Shown here in pieces: positions 28,261-38,906 of a stretch of 64,000 nucleotides of DNA. The notes under the pieces are model-generated. The model saw nothing but the letters and a program-made list of their open reading frames with translations, was not told the DNA's origin and did not search any database. The DNA lies in the NCBI GenBank assembly GCA_947584965.1, contig CANPWQ010000004.1, positions 1-64,000 of the forward strand, written 5' to 3'. The position numbers and the translations under genes were made by a program. The number at the start of each line of letters is the position of its first letter. Within the stretch, counting starts at the first letter, position 1. The DNA comes from Candidatus Gastranaerophilales bacterium. GTDB lineage: Bacteria > Cyanobacteriota > Vampirovibrionia > Gastranaerophilales > Gastranaerophilaceae.

Positions 28261-29290
28261 TTTTCAAATCTCTTCTAATATCAACAGACGATAAATTTTT
28301 AAGTTCATTATACAGCTCTAATTCTTTAGCTGAAAAGTTTTTTGGCAGTTTAATATAAACAGTAACAATCATATCGCCTTTTTTAGTTTTTGATTTATTA
28401 TAAACTCCCGCACCTTCAAGTTTAAGTTTCTGCCCCGAAGAAGTCATGGGCGGGATTTTAACCGAGATATTTCCATCTGTTGCAGGTATTGAAATTTCAG
28501 CCCCGAGAACTGCCTCAAAAGGCGTAACGGGAAGATTACAAAGAACATTTGTTCCCTCTATTTCATAATAAGGATTTTTTTCTATATTTATTATTAAATA
28601 TAAATCACCGTTTTTACCGCCGTTAAGTCCTTTATTTCCCTCATTTCTAATTCTTATTTTAGCCCCCTGCTTAACACCTTGAGGAATTTTTACGTTAATC
28701 TTTTTTTGAAGTGAAACAATACCCGACCCCGCGCACATAGAGCATTTAGAACCGTTAATAAAAATCCGACCTTCGCAATTCGGGCATGGTTCCGTATGCA
28801 GAATATTAATTTTTCTGTTGGTTCCACTAATCGCCTCAAAACAGGAAACGGACAGTTCTAAAGAGATATCACTTCCGTTTATCGGAGCGGATTTTATATC
28901 CTTTTTGGAACGAACATTACTGTTTTTAAATAAACTGTCAAGCGCATCGTTAAAAGACTTGGTAAATGACTGTGGCTGCTGCGATTTTTCTTTTGCATTT
29001 TTAATAAATTCATCGTATTTGTTTTTATGATTAGTCTTATTAACCTCTTTTTCAAGTTTTTCGCGGAAATATCCGTGTAAAACATCATATTTTTGTCTTG
29101 CCTCATCATCTATTAATACATCATAAGCCTCTTTAATTTCTTTAAACTTATTAACGTCGGCACTTTGAGGCGAAACATCCGGATGATAAATTCTGACAAG
29201 TTTTCTGTATGAGGACTTTATCTCCTCTTTAGAAGCCTCATAAGTCAAATTTAAAACCTTATATAAGTCTTTATTGTAATAATTGGTCAA
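28238..29290 (-). CDS. DnaJ-like co-chaperone with a half zinc domain
   Basis: 350 residues. J domain at residues 6-70 with HPD at 36-38. After a charged linker without a clear G/F region comes DnaJ_C, with only two CxxC motifs (CPNCEG at 169-174; CSMCAGSG at 183-190) instead of the four of canonical DnaJ, enough for one zinc site. The DnaJ_C beta domains follow (KIPQGVKQGAKIRIRNEG, NLPVTPFEAVLGAEI, LKLEGAG). It is therefore intermediate between DnaJ and CbpA types. Gene overlaps queE; no dnaK or grpE is in the window. Confidence 0.88.
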   Translation of the reverse strand: MTNYYNKDLYKVLNLTYEASKEEIKSSYRKLVRIYHPDVSPQSADVNKFKEIKEAYDVLIDDEARQKYDVLHGYFREKLEKEVNKTNHKNKYDEFIKNAKEKSQQPQSFTKSFNDALDSLFKNSNVRSKKDIKSAPINGSDISLELSVSCFEAISGTNRKINILHTEPCPNCEGRIFINGSKCSMCAGSGIVSLQKKINVKIPQGVKQGAKIRIRNEGNKGLNGGKNGDLYLIINIEKNPYYEIEGTNVLCNLPVTPFEAVLGAEISIPATDGNISVKIPPMTSSGQKLKLEGAGVYNKSKTKKGDMIVTVYIKLPKNFSAKELELYNELKNLSSVDIRRDLKNAKKSIN

Positions 29291-29407
29291 ATCTGTAACT
29301 CCTTATATAATTTTACGGAATAGCAAAAAAATATCAACAAATAAATATACTTTTTTTTACAAAAAAACCGTATTAAAATAATAAAAAGTAGCAGGTTAGG
29401 GGAAAGC

Positions 29408-30655
29408 ATGGAAATAAAGGAAATAAAAAAGACAGATATTGAAGTTGCGCAATTGCTGGAAAAAGAATTAAAAAGACAGCAAACAACAATAGAGTTAATT
29501 GCAAGTGAAAATTTCACATCTAAAGCGGTAATGGAAGCATGCGGAAGCGTGCTTACCAATAAATACGCAGAAGGAAAGCCGTATAAAAGATTTTATAACG
29601 GTTGTGAGAATGCTGATAAAATCGAAGAACTCGCGCAGGAGCGGGCAAAAAAGCTGTTCAATGCAGAGCATGCTAATGTTCAGCCCCATAGCGGTGCGCA
29701 AGCAAATATGGCTGTTTTTGTATATGCCGTAAAACCGGGCGATACAGTTATGGGAATGGATTTATCAAACGGAGGTCACCTTTCGCACGGTTCACCCGTT
29801 AATTTTTCAGGGTTATACTTTAATATAGTTTCTTACGGAGTAAATGATAACGGTGAAATCGACTATGAAGAAGTAAGAAATTTAGCTTTAAAACACAAAC
29901 CCAAATTAATAATTTGCGGAGCAAGCAATTATTCAAGAATAATAGATTTTAAAAAGTTTAGGGAAATAGCTGACGAAGTCGGAGCTTATTTATTAGCGGA
30001 TATAGCACATATTGCAGCGCTGGTTGCAACAGGTGAACATCCAAGCCCGTTCCCTTATGCGGATTTTGTAACAACAACAACACATAAAACCCTAAGAGGT
30101 CCCAGAGGCGGAATAATAATGTGCAAAGAAAAGCATGCGCAGGGAATAGATAAAGCAGTATTCCCTGGTATTCAAGGTGGGCCGTTAGAGCATATAATAG
30201 CGGGAAAAGCAGTCGCATTAAAAGAAGCACTAAGCGATGATTTCAAGTTATATGCAAAACAGGTGGTAAAAAATGCAAAAGCACTTGCCGCTTCATTAAT
30301 GGAAGAAGGACTTGATATAGTAGGAGGCGGCACCGACAATCATTTAATGACTCTTGATTTAAGAAAATTAAACAAAACGGGGAAAGATATAGCAAATATC
30401 CTTGAATTAGTAGGTATAACGGCGAATAAAAACACCGTACCAAATGACCCGCAGAGTCCTTTTGTAACAAGCGGAGTAAGACTCGGCTCACCTGCCGTCA
30501 CTACGAGAGGATTTAAAGAAGAAGATATGAAAGAAGTCGGCAAAATTATAGCCAAAGCTGTTGAAATTTCTGATACTAAAGATGAAAACATAATAAAAGA
30601 GTTAAGACAGCGTTCATTAAACCTTTGCAAAAAATACCCGTTATATGAGGATTAA
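29408..30655 (+). CDS. glyA: Serine hydroxymethyltransferase
   Basis: 415 residues. Interconverts serine and glycine with tetrahydrofolate, supplying one-carbon units used by FolD and Fmt. [17 protein letters not shown] near the N-terminus, and the PLP-lysine segment [14 protein letters not shown] near residue 228. Preceded by CAGGTTAGGGGA, a leader/ribosome-binding stretch also found upstream of ndk. It starts a long plus-strand run. Confidence 0.98.
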   Translation: MEIKEIKKTDIEVAQLLEKELKRQQTTIELIASENFTSKAVMEACGSVLTNKYAEGKPYKRFYNGCENADKIEELAQERAKKLFNAEHANVQPHSGAQANMAVFVYAVKPGDTVMGMDLSNGGHLSHGSPVNFSGLYFNIVSYGVNDNGEIDYEEVRNLALKHKPKLIICGASNYSRIIDFKKFREIADEVGAYLLADIAHIAALVATGEHPSPFPYADFVTTTTHKTLRGPRGGIIMCKEKHAQGIDKAVFPGIQGGPLEHIIAGKAVALKEALSDDFKLYAKQVVKNAKALAASLMEEGLDIVGGGTDNHLMTLDLRKLNKTGKDIANILELVGITANKNTVPNDPQSPFVTSGVRLGSPAVTTRGFKEEDMKEVGKIIAKAVEISDTKDENIIKELRQRSLNLCKKYPLYED

Positions 30656-30657
30656 TT

Positions 30658-31752
30658 ATGACAGTTCTTCAATTATCCGAAGCAAATATAATAGGAACGG
30701 TAATAGCCTTTATTCTAGGATTATTTTTAATACCGCTGGTAATAACATTTTCCGAAAAACAAGGCTTAATGGATAAGCCCGATGCAAGGAAAATCCATTC
30801 ACACCCGATTCCAAGACTTGGCGGAGCTGCAATATGGGCTTGCAGTATGCTTTCATTTTTAGCATTAATAATATTAAGTTATTATCCTCATCGTTCTTTA
30901 TTATCGGGGTTATTACTCGGAAGTTCGTTAATGTTTTTACTCGGACTTGTTGATGATGTATACGGTTTAAGCGCAAAATTTAAGTTTATACTGCAAATTT
31001 CCATAGCAACAATAGTATTTTGCCTCGGAGTAAAAATAACGTCAGTATTTATACCTTTTGCGGGGTTAATTGAGCTTCATCCGATTGTTTCATACATATT
31101 AACAATCGGTTGGATAACGGGAATAAGTAATGCGGTAAACTTTATAGACGGAGTAGACGGCTTAGCGGGAAGCGTAATAACTATAAGCTCCGTAACACTT
31201 GGGTTAATGGCGGTAGCATTAGTGCCGTCAGATGCAGTCAGCAGTTTAATTGCATTTATACTTGCAGGCTCCATGCTCGGATTTTTAACATATAATTTTC
31301 ATCCCGCAAAAATATTTATGGGGGATTCCGGTGCATTATTCGGAGGGTTTCTGCTTGCTTCATTGTCAATAATGTATTCAATGAAAACTGCCGATATAAA
31401 AATGTATTTACCTTTAATAATACTTGCCGTACCTATAATTGATATAACCTTTTCATCGTTAAGACGTATATTAAAAGGAACATCACCGTTTGTAGCTGAC
31501 GCAGAGCATATTCACCATAAACTTTTAAACTTTGGATTATCTCAAAACAAGGCTGTACTTGTGCTTGTAGTATTTTCAATAATAATGGGCTGGCTTGCAA
31601 CATACATTGCTGCCTCTGATACTACAAAATACTTTTTATATGCTGTTATAATATCAACAGTGATGATTATATTAAATCGTCACGCCAAAATAGTAGATAA
31701 CGGCGAAGAAGCGCTAAAAGCAGAGGAATATAAGAATAAGGATACAAATTAA
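30658..31752 (+). CDS. Undecaprenyl-phosphate N-acetylhexosamine-1-phosphate transferase (WecA/TagO type)
   Basis: 364-residue polytopic membrane protein of the MraY/WecA superfamily with about 10-11 helices. Signatures: DKPDARKIHSHPIPRLGG near residue 37, GLVDDVYGL (aspartate pair), NAVNFIDGVDGLAGS and GDSGALFGGF, plus the cytosolic EHIHHKLL histidine loop. It would start a glycan on undecaprenyl phosphate. Together with rfbCBDA this suggests O-antigen- or teichoic-like surface glycan synthesis. It lies two bases after glyA and overlaps def by one base. Confidence 0.92.
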   Translation: MTVLQLSEANIIGTVIAFILGLFLIPLVITFSEKQGLMDKPDARKIHSHPIPRLGGAAIWACSMLSFLALIILSYYPHRSLLSGLLLGSSLMFLLGLVDDVYGLSAKFKFILQISIATIVFCLGVKITSVFIPFAGLIELHPIVSYILTIGWITGISNAVNFIDGVDGLAGSVITISSVTLGLMAVALVPSDAVSSLIAFILAGSMLGFLTYNFHPAKIFMGDSGALFGGFLLASLSIMYSMKTADIKMYLPLIILAVPIIDITFSSLRRILKGTSPFVADAEHIHHKLLNFGLSQNKAVLVLVVFSIIMGWLATYIAASDTTKYFLYAVIISTVMIILNRHAKIVDNGEEALKAEEYKNKDTN

Positions 31753-32339
31753 TGACTGTAAGGAAGATAGTAAAATACGGAACAGCAAGTTTAAGAGAAA
31801 AATCTAAAGAAGTTCATAAAATTTCAAAAAAGGTGCAAATACTTGTTGATGATTTATATGATACAATGTACGCTTTAAACGGAGTAGGTTTAGCGGCTCC
31901 GCAAATCGGCGAAAATTTAAGAATATTTGTAATAGATACAGGCACAGACCCAAAAACAATGAACCCGATAACATTTATTAACCCGAAAATCCTAAAACTT
32001 GAGGGAGCAATAAATTCTTATGAGGGCTGTTTAAGTTTTCCCGACGCTTATACAAATGTAAGAAGATATAAGTATGTAAAAGTAAAAGCTACCGATATAA
32101 AAGGCAAGCCATTTATAATGGAAGTCAAAGACGGCTCGCTGCTGGCAAGAGCAATTCAGCACGAATTTGACCATTTAGACGGAATACTTTTTATAGACCA
32201 CTGCCGAAATCGTTTTGAAACAGATAAAATACTGACAGAGAAAGGGTTAAATCCAATAGACTCTGATTATTTACTTGATGAAAAAGAATTAGAAGAAGAA
32301 ATTCAAAAAAATCCGCAGCAAGAGGAGCCTAAGAATTGA
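31752..32339 (+). CDS. def: Peptide deformylase
   Basis: Removes the N-terminal formyl group from new proteins. All three motifs are present: GVGLAAPQIG, EGCLSFPD (metal Cys) and QHEFDHLDG (HExxH metal site). 195 residues with an acidic C-terminal tail after residue 165, longer than E. coli Def. It overlaps fmt, giving the classical def-fmt pair. Confidence 0.97.
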   Translation: MTVRKIVKYGTASLREKSKEVHKISKKVQILVDDLYDTMYALNGVGLAAPQIGENLRIFVIDTGTDPKTMNPITFINPKILKLEGAINSYEGCLSFPDAYTNVRRYKYVKVKATDIKGKPFIMEVKDGSLLARAIQHEFDHLDGILFIDHCRNRFETDKILTEKGLNPIDSDYLLDEKELEEEIQKNPQQEEPKN

Positions 32340-33277
32340 TAAAAGCAGTATTTATGGGGACTCCCGAAATAGCGGTAAAAAGTCTTAATGAGTTAATAAA
32401 AAATAATGAAATAGAAATTGCGGCAGTAATAACCCAGCCCGACAGACCAAAAGGCAGAGGCAACAAATTAACACCTCCGCCCGTAAAAGTTTGCGCTTTA
32501 GAACATAACATTTTATGTATTCAAACAGAAAAAATAAGCAAAGATAAAGAACTGATAGATAAATTAAAATCAATGAACGCGGATTTTTTTATAACATACG
32601 CTTTCGGGCAGATATTATCTCAAGAAGTTCTTGATATACCCAAAATAGCGACAATAAATCTTCACGCGTCGTTACTGCCAAAATACAGGGGCGCAAACCC
32701 TATACAAAGATGTATATTTGACGGAGAGAAAAAAACAGGCATAACAACAATGCTTACCGTTTTAGAGCTTGATGCGGGGGATATCTGTGAAACACTTGAA
32801 ATCCCGATTGATGAGAATATGACGGATATTGAACTAAAAGAAATAATAAGCAAAAAATCTCCCGAATTAATTTGTTCCACAATAAAAGGCTTGTATTCGG
32901 GAAATTTAACTCCTAAAAAACAGTGCGAACAAGGCGTATGTATTGCAAAAAAATTCACGAAACAAGACGGTTTAATAAATTGGAAAAACACTGCATTGCA
33001 AATTCACAATCAGGTACGTTCAATGGTTGATTTTCCTACCGCATACACACTTATAAACGGAAAAATGATTAAAATAATTGAAACAAGAGTAATCGAACAA
33101 AAAAACGCAAATGACAGCGGAGTAATAACTTCAATAAACAAAGACGGAATTGAAATAAGCTGTTCACAAGGCAGTTTGCTTATAACGGAAGTAAAACCCG
33201 AAAGCAAAGGGATAATGCATGCCCGCGACTATGCTAACGGAGCTAAACTTAAAATCGGACAAAAAATAGGAGAATAA
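32336..33277 (+). CDS. fmt: Methionyl-tRNA formyltransferase
   Basis: 313 residues. Formylates Met-tRNAfMet using 10-formyl-THF. VFMGTPEIAV at the N-terminus, catalytic INLHASLLPKYRGANP (N, H) and LDAGDI (D), and the C-terminal Fmt domain (GLINWKNTALQIHNQVRSM). The start is a TTG overlapping the def stop, with AGAGGAG eight bases upstream. Its linkage to def makes this the housekeeping copy, versus the paralogue at 8411. Confidence 0.96.
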   Translation: MIKAVFMGTPEIAVKSLNELIKNNEIEIAAVITQPDRPKGRGNKLTPPPVKVCALEHNILCIQTEKISKDKELIDKLKSMNADFFITYAFGQILSQEVLDIPKIATINLHASLLPKYRGANPIQRCIFDGEKKTGITTMLTVLELDAGDICETLEIPIDENMTDIELKEIISKKSPELICSTIKGLYSGNLTPKKQCEQGVCIAKKFTKQDGLINWKNTALQIHNQVRSMVDFPTAYTLINGKMIKIIETRVIEQKNANDSGVITSINKDGIEISCSQGSLLITEVKPESKGIMHARDYANGAKLKIGQKIGE

Positions 33278-33278
33278 A

Positions 33279-33650
33279 ATGCTTCAAAGGGGAATAAGAG
33301 GCGCAATAACGGCAGAGGAAAACACGTCAGAAAGCGTAAAAGAAGCTGTAATTGAATTAATTAATGAAATTAATAAAAGAAACAATATAAATCCAAGCGA
33401 TATAGTAAGCGCCGTATTTTCAATGACAAAGGATTTAGACTGCGCATATCCCGCAAAATTTGCCCGCGAACATTTTAAAGAATGGCAGTATGTTCCGATG
33501 ATGTGCTTTAGCGAACTTGATATTAAAGGTTCGCTTCAAAAATGTATAAGAATACTAATAACCGTAAACACGGAAGCCAATCAAAAAGATATAAACCACG
33601 TATATTTAAAAGATGCACAAATACTGAGAAAAGATTTAACAAACAAATGA
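33279..33650 (+). CDS. aroH: Chorismate mutase, AroH type
   Basis: 123-residue monofunctional chorismate mutase of the Bacillus AroH (trimeric) family. RGIRGAITAEENTSESVKEA contains the conserved active-site arginine; SAVFSMTKDLDCAYPAKFAR and VPMMCFSELDIKGSL follow. It converts chorismate to prephenate for phenylalanine and tyrosine. One base after fmt and overlapping the PurD-like gene by four bases (ATGA). Confidence 0.93.
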   Translation: MLQRGIRGAITAEENTSESVKEAVIELINEINKRNNINPSDIVSAVFSMTKDLDCAYPAKFAREHFKEWQYVPMMCFSELDIKGSLQKCIRILITVNTEANQKDINHVYLKDAQILRKDLTNK

Positions 33651-34759
33651 AAATATTAATAGTAGGTTCTGACATAAATGCGATATTACTTGCAAAGTAT
33701 ATAAAACCGGAAGAAAGTTCGCATGATATATATCTCACCACGGATGACAACAGTTCACCCGAAATTTACACAGGCATAAATATACGTGAAAACAATATAA
33801 ACGAGCTTACAGATTTCGCAAAATATAACGGAATAGATTTTACCATAGCAATTTCAAAACTCGCAATAATAAATTCAATAGCAGACGAATTTAAAAAAGA
33901 GGGTTTATTAATTTTTGCTCCGTTGTCCGAAGCTGCCAGAATTACTTATTTTAATTCCATAGCAAAGAAAATTTTATATAAATTAAAAATCAACACTCCT
34001 AAATTCGGAATATTTGACAGAGAAAATCTGGCAATAGATTATGCACGAAATGCAAAGTTTCCGCTATTGATAAGTAATGACTTTACATTATTTGAGCGAA
34101 AAATAAAAAAAGTTAATAATTTTTCAAAAGCAAAAGAATGGATACAAAACTTATTTGAAAATGATGAAGAAAAAATAATCATTGAAAACTATTTAGACGA
34201 AAATCCTTTATACGTATACTTTATAACTGACGGATATAATGCCTATCCGCTCATCAGCATTGAAAAGGATGAAGAAGAAAAAGCAATAACTGCCCCGAGC
34301 AATAAAATATCGGAGGAAATATATAAAAAATTATTAAACACAGTAATATACCCGCTGTTAGACGATATAGCAAAGTATTCCGATAATTACACGGGAATTA
34401 TAGGCATAAAAATAATACTAAAAGAAGAAAATATAAATGTACTTGAAATATATAACGGCTTTGAGAATAACGACCTGCAAGTATTTTTATCACTTTTAGA
34501 CGAAAATTTAATAAATATATTGTATGAAACAGCAACAGGAAGCCTTGCGGATGATTACAGCTACATAAAATTAAGCGAAAATTATTCCTATACTGTAATA
34601 TTGCCAAAAAACGACAAAATATCAGAAGCATTAGAACATGAAGATGACATGATAATACTCGAAAATGCAGATGAATATATAATAACCGCAACAGGTAAAA
34701 CTCTAAATTACGCAAAAGAAAAAGTGAGCATATATAATGAAATCGGAAAAGAAGAATAA
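33647..34759 (+). CDS. Degenerate PurD-like (GAR synthetase) homologue
   Basis: 370 residues, colinear with phosphoribosylamine-glycine ligase but with key motifs lost. The N-terminal MKILIVGSDINAILL replaces the GxGGREHA motif. The middle ...GLLIFAPLSEAARI and ...NTPKFGIF follow the PurD pattern. The ATP-grasp lysine loop (KADGLAAGKGV in PurD) reads LISNDFTLFERK, and the metal-binding EFNCRFGDPE reads EIYNGFENND. So it is probably not a GAR synthetase; it may be a pseudoenzyme. Start at 33647 matches the PurD N-terminus and overlaps aroH. It sits where nusA normally precedes ylxR-infB. Confidence 0.7.
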   Translation: MKILIVGSDINAILLAKYIKPEESSHDIYLTTDDNSSPEIYTGINIRENNINELTDFAKYNGIDFTIAISKLAIINSIADEFKKEGLLIFAPLSEAARITYFNSIAKKILYKLKINTPKFGIFDRENLAIDYARNAKFPLLISNDFTLFERKIKKVNNFSKAKEWIQNLFENDEEKIIIENYLDENPLYVYFITDGYNAYPLISIEKDEEEKAITAPSNKISEEIYKKLLNTVIYPLLDDIAKYSDNYTGIIGIKIILKEENINVLEIYNGFENNDLQVFLSLLDENLINILYETATGSLADDYSYIKLSENYSYTVILPKNDKISEALEHEDDMIILENADEYIITATGKTLNYAKEKVSIYNEIGKEE

Positions 34760-35003
34760 AAGACAGTGCATAATCTGCGGCGAATTAAAAGAAAAAAATG
34801 AATTAATAAGAATAACTCAGGATTATAAAAGCAAAGAAACAAAATTAAACACGGATAATAAAATTCAAGGCAGAAGTGTATATATATGTAAAGAGAATAA
34901 TTGTATAGAAAAAGCATTAAAAATCAATGCAAAAAAGGCGGTTAAAAAAGTCAAAATAGGTGAAAATATTAAGGAAGAACTGTACAATTTACTTCAAAAG
35001 TAA
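34737..35003 (+). CDS. ylxR: YlxR-family RNA-binding protein
   Basis: 88 residues, DUF448/YlxR family; recent work links this family to RNase P (RnpM). RQCIICGELKEKNELIRI is the diagnostic N-terminal part, GRSVYICKENNCIEKAL the second. Basic C-terminus. It overlaps the PurD-like gene by 23 bases and leads into infB, the standard ylxR-infB order, but without nusA. Confidence 0.93.
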   Translation: MKSEKKNKRQCIICGELKEKNELIRITQDYKSKETKLNTDNKIQGRSVYICKENNCIEKALKINAKKAVKKVKIGENIKEELYNLLQK

Positions 35004-35049
35004 ATTGTGATAAAACTATAATATAGACAAATAAAAACGGGAAACAATA

Positions 35050-37677
35050 ATGACTGTTGAAACAAAAAGAGTATATGAACTTGCAAAAGAATATGAAATG
35101 AGTAATAAAGAATTCATTGAATATTTAGACAGCAAATTAGGGATAAAAGTAAAATCACATTCAAGCAACTTAATGCCTGCGCAAATAGAGAAAATCAAAG
35201 CGGCATTAAGTAAAAATAACGGGCAGGAAAGTGCAAAGAAACCGAAAGCATTTATAATTAAAAAACCAAAAACAAGTATACCCGAAGAGAAAAAAGAAGA
35301 CAGCATTAAAAAAACAACGGAGTCGGCCGAAAATAAGAAAACGGAAATAAAATCAACAGAACAAGAAAAAACCGAAGAACAACCCCAAACAGAAGTTTCA
35401 ACAATAAGGTCATTACTTGAATACAACAACCGCAACAGTCAGAAAAAAAGACAGGAAATGGCGCTTGCAAATAAACAAAAACAACAGGATGCCGAAAGAA
35501 ACAAAAAAGGGGAAAAATCGGATCGAGTTGAAAGAAGTGAAAGGGTAGGAAAATTTCCGTTAAAAGGACAAATTACACGTCCGGACAGAAATGACCGCAG
35601 AGAAAAACCAAGACAAAATTTTGACAAGACAAAGCCTGAACGCCCCGATAATAAAGAAAGAGGTGAAAGACCCTCCGTAAATAAGCGTCCTTTGCAGCAC
35701 CATATAATCCCTCAAGATATATATGAGGGCAAGTCATCTCCGAATTCATATAAGAAAAAAGGACCGAAAGAAAAGAAACAATATAAAAATAAAGAAGAAG
35801 AACAAGAATTAATAAGTCTTGAAAAAGCAATTTCACAAAAACATAAGAAAAAGAATAAAGACAACAGCGAAACTGAAGTTATTTCGCAGGTTGTAATAAA
35901 TAAACCGTTAACCGTCGGAGAATTAGCGGACAAAATTAAAAAATCACCTGCTGAGATTGTAAAATACTTAATGATGCAGGGGATATTAACCACCGTAAAT
36001 GAAGTAATATCAGAAGAAACACAAAAGAAAATTTGTGAAAGTTTTGAACTTGAAGTATTAGAAGAGGATTTAAACGAATACATCGAGCAGGAGCTTGAAA
36101 AAGAAGAAAAAGAAAAAGCAATTAAAGAGGTAGATGAATCATTATTAGAACATAGAGCGCCCGTAATAAGTATTATGGGGCATGTAGACCATGGTAAAAC
36201 AACACTTTTAGATTCAATAAGGGCCTCAAAACATAAAATTGTAGCAACCGAAGTTGGCGGTATAACTCAATCAATCGGTGCATATACGGTATATTTGGAA
36301 GATAAAAAAGACAAAAAGATAGTATTTATAGACACCCCCGGGCATGAAGCATTTACGGAAATGCGTGCAAGAGGTGCGCAAGCAACAGATATTGCAATAT
36401 TGGTAGTTGCGGCAGATGACGGAATAATGCCTCAAACAATAGAGGCAATAAACCATGCGCGTGCAGCGGAAGTTCCCATAATAGTAGCTGTTAATAAAAT
36501 AGATAAAGCAGGTGCAGACCCCGATAAAATAATGCAGCAATTAACCGAATACGGACTGGTTCCCGAAGAATGGGGCGGAGATACGATATGCGTAAAAGTA
36601 AGTGCGCTTCAAGGCAAAGGTATAGATGAGCTTTTGGAATACATATTGCTGTTAGCCGAAGTCCAAAATTTAAGAGCGAATAAAACAGCAAAGGCTTCGG
36701 GTGTAGTAATAGAAGCAAAACTTGATAAAGGAAAAGGTCCAGTTGCAACATTATTGGTACAAAACGGAACACTGCATACGGGTGACTGCGTAGTAGTAGG
36801 AAGCGTGTGCGGCAGAGTCAGAGCTTTATTATCAGACTCGGGAGAAAGAATAAAAAAGGCAGAGCCTTCTACTCCGGTAGAAATTTTAGGTTTAACCGAA
36901 GTACCGCAAGCGGGCGACAGTTTTGAAGCGGTTGAAAACGAAAAAGTAATGCGCGCTATATGTCAAGAACGAAAAGAAAAAGAAAGAAACACAAAACTTG
37001 ACAGCATGAAACCTGCTCATATAAGAAATGAGCATGTCGGAAACAGCGAAGATAACATAAAAAGATTAAATTTAATAATAAAAGCAAATACCCATGGTGC
37101 GGCAGAAGCCGTATCTCAAGGCGTATCACAGCTTGAATCAAAAGAAATCATAACAAAAATAGTACACGTAGGCGTCGGTGATATATCGGAAGCCGATGTA
37201 ATGCTAGCCAGCGCTAGTAACGCTATCATCTTAGGGTTTACGGTAAAAGAAGATATGAATGCTCAAATTGCCGCAGAAAAAGAGGGCGTAACAATCAAGA
37301 AATATAATATCATTTATCAGGTACTTGAAGATTTGGAGCAGACAATGCTCAACCTCTTACAGCCCGAAATAAAAGAAGTCGCTTTAGGTCAAGCTGAAGT
37401 AAGACAGGTATTTACAATAGGTAAAACAACTAAAATTGCAGGATGTTACGTTACTGAAGGTAAAATTGCAAGAAATAAAAATGCAACCGTTTACAGAAAC
37501 GGCATTGAAATATTTAAAGGTCAAATTGATCAATTAAAGAGATTTAAAGATGACGTTAAAGAAGTAGCACAAGGCTTTGAATGCGGAATATCTTTTGATA
37601 AATTTAATGACATTCAAGAAGGTGACATAATAAAAGTTACCACAACGGAAGAAATTGAAAGACAAGTGTTAGTTTAA
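35050..37677 (+). CDS. infB: Translation initiation factor IF-2
   Basis: 875 residues. N-terminal IF2_N-like helical domain ([21 protein letters not shown]), a long charged Lys/Glu/Arg-rich linker (about 60-270), a second IF2_N segment, then the GTPase core: [17 protein letters not shown] near residue 377, [32 protein letters not shown], and C-terminal domains to [13 protein letters not shown]. It delivers fMet-tRNA to the 30S subunit. Upstream of rbfA and truB as in most bacteria. Confidence 0.98.
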   Translation: MTVETKRVYELAKEYEMSNKEFIEYLDSKLGIKVKSHSSNLMPAQIEKIKAALSKNNGQESAKKPKAFIIKKPKTSIPEEKKEDSIKKTTESAENKKTEIKSTEQEKTEEQPQTEVSTIRSLLEYNNRNSQKKRQEMALANKQKQQDAERNKKGEKSDRVERSERVGKFPLKGQITRPDRNDRREKPRQNFDKTKPERPDNKERGERPSVNKRPLQHHIIPQDIYEGKSSPNSYKKKGPKEKKQYKNKEEEQELISLEKAISQKHKKKNKDNSETEVISQVVINKPLTVGELADKIKKSPAEIVKYLMMQGILTTVNEVISEETQKKICESFELEVLEEDLNEYIEQELEKEEKEKAIKEVDESLLEHRAPVISIMGHVDHGKTTLLDSIRASKHKIVATEVGGITQSIGAYTVYLEDKKDKKIVFIDTPGHEAFTEMRARGAQATDIAILVVAADDGIMPQTIEAINHARAAEVPIIVAVNKIDKAGADPDKIMQQLTEYGLVPEEWGGDTICVKVSALQGKGIDELLEYILLLAEVQNLRANKTAKASGVVIEAKLDKGKGPVATLLVQNGTLHTGDCVVVGSVCGRVRALLSDSGERIKKAEPSTPVEILGLTEVPQAGDSFEAVENEKVMRAICQERKEKERNTKLDSMKPAHIRNEHVGNSEDNIKRLNLIIKANTHGAAEAVSQGVSQLESKEIITKIVHVGVGDISEADVMLASASNAIILGFTVKEDMNAQIAAEKEGVTIKKYNIIYQVLEDLEQTMLNLLQPEIKEVALGQAEVRQVFTIGKTTKIAGCYVTEGKIARNKNATVYRNGIEIFKGQIDQLKRFKDDVKEVAQGFECGISFDKFNDIQEGDIIKVTTTEEIERQVLV

Positions 37678-37697
37678 TTTAACAATCGGAGTTTATT

Positions 37698-38048
37698 ATG
37701 TCTTTAAGAAATGAACGTGTCAGAAAAACATTAATGAAAGAAATAGCTGATATAATCCAAAAAGAATTGAAAGATTCAAGAATTCACGGAGTTGTGTCAA
37801 TAACCGATATAGAAATATCACACGATAATTCTTACGCAAAAGTATATTATTCCGTATTTGCATCTGAAGAAGAAAAGAAAACAACAATTGCCGCAATTAC
37901 CGAAAATACACCAAAAATAAGATATGAAGTCGGAAAAAGAATAAGATTAAGACTTACTCCTGAATTAAGATTTATCCCCGATGACTCGTTAGAGCGCGGT
38001 TCAAACGTAACTCAAATAATAAATAAAATATCAAGAGGCGAGATATAA
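37698..38048 (+). CDS. rbfA: Ribosome-binding factor A
   Basis: 116 residues, KH-like 30S maturation factor. RNERVRKTLMKEIADIIQKE at the N-terminus, VSITDIEISHDNSYAKVYYSV in the centre and RLRLTPELRFIPDDSLERG near the C-terminus are typical. 20 bases after infB and immediately abutting truB. Confidence 0.96.
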   Translation: MSLRNERVRKTLMKEIADIIQKELKDSRIHGVVSITDIEISHDNSYAKVYYSVFASEEEKKTTIAAITENTPKIRYEVGKRIRLRLTPELRFIPDDSLERGSNVTQIINKISRGEI

Positions 38049-38906
38049 TTGTTCGGGTTTTTAAATATAAATAAACCCTCGGGCATGAGTTCTCATAAAG
38101 TAATATCAATATTGCGTAAAATAACGGGAATAAAACAAATAGGGCACGGCGGAACATTAGATCCTTTAGCTTCCGGAGTTTTACCTGTTGCAATAGGAAA
38201 AGCCTCAAAACTTATTGATTATCTGCCCCAAGACAAAGCCTATATTGCAGTCGCAAAATTCGGCATAATATCTGATACTTATGATATTGAGGGAAATATT
38301 ACAGAATTTTGCAACAAAAAAATCACACGGGAAGAAATTGAAAGCGCCTTAGAAAATTTTAGAGGGGAGATAGAACAAATACCGCCTGCATTCAGCGCTG
38401 TTCATTATAACGGGAAACGGCTTTATGAGCTGGCTCGCGAAGGTAAAGCTCCTGTTGATATTGCAGGCAGAAAAATAAATATATATGAAAATAAAATACT
38501 TGAATTTGACTACGAACAACAAACATTAAAACTGGAAATACACTGTTCAAAAGGTACATATATAAGGTCTTTAATAAATGATTTAGGTAAAACACTTAAT
38601 ACGGGAGCAGTTATGGTTGAACTTAAAAGAATACGGTCATCTTCAATGGAAATAGAAAACTCAATCACTTTAACCCCTGAAACGACAAAAGAAGAACTTG
38701 AAAAAAATATCATAAATCCTGCAGATATAATTTCTCTTGAAAAAGTTGAAATAAGTAATGAAGAATTTAAAACAATACTAAACGGCAATAAAATTAAAAA
38801 TAAAGCCAATATAGAAAATGACGTACTTTTAATTCACAATAATAAGATAACGGCTCTTGCAAAAGCGGAAGAAAATTACATTCAACCAAAGAAAGTACTG
38901 GTATGA
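38049..38906 (+). CDS. truB: tRNA pseudouridine-55 synthase
   Basis: 285 residues. INKPSGMSSHKVI and the catalytic aspartate motif GHGGTLDPLASGVLPVAIG near residue 34, KGTYIRSLINDLG later. Modifies U55 in the T-loop of tRNAs. The start is a TTG directly after the rbfA stop, with an AGAGG ten bases upstream. Overlaps the following exported-protein gene by four bases. Confidence 0.96.
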   Translation: MFGFLNINKPSGMSSHKVISILRKITGIKQIGHGGTLDPLASGVLPVAIGKASKLIDYLPQDKAYIAVAKFGIISDTYDIEGNITEFCNKKITREEIESALENFRGEIEQIPPAFSAVHYNGKRLYELAREGKAPVDIAGRKINIYENKILEFDYEQQTLKLEIHCSKGTYIRSLINDLGKTLNTGAVMVELKRIRSSSMEIENSITLTPETTKEELEKNIINPADIISLEKVEISNEEFKTILNGNKIKNKANIENDVLLIHNNKITALAKAEENYIQPKKVLV

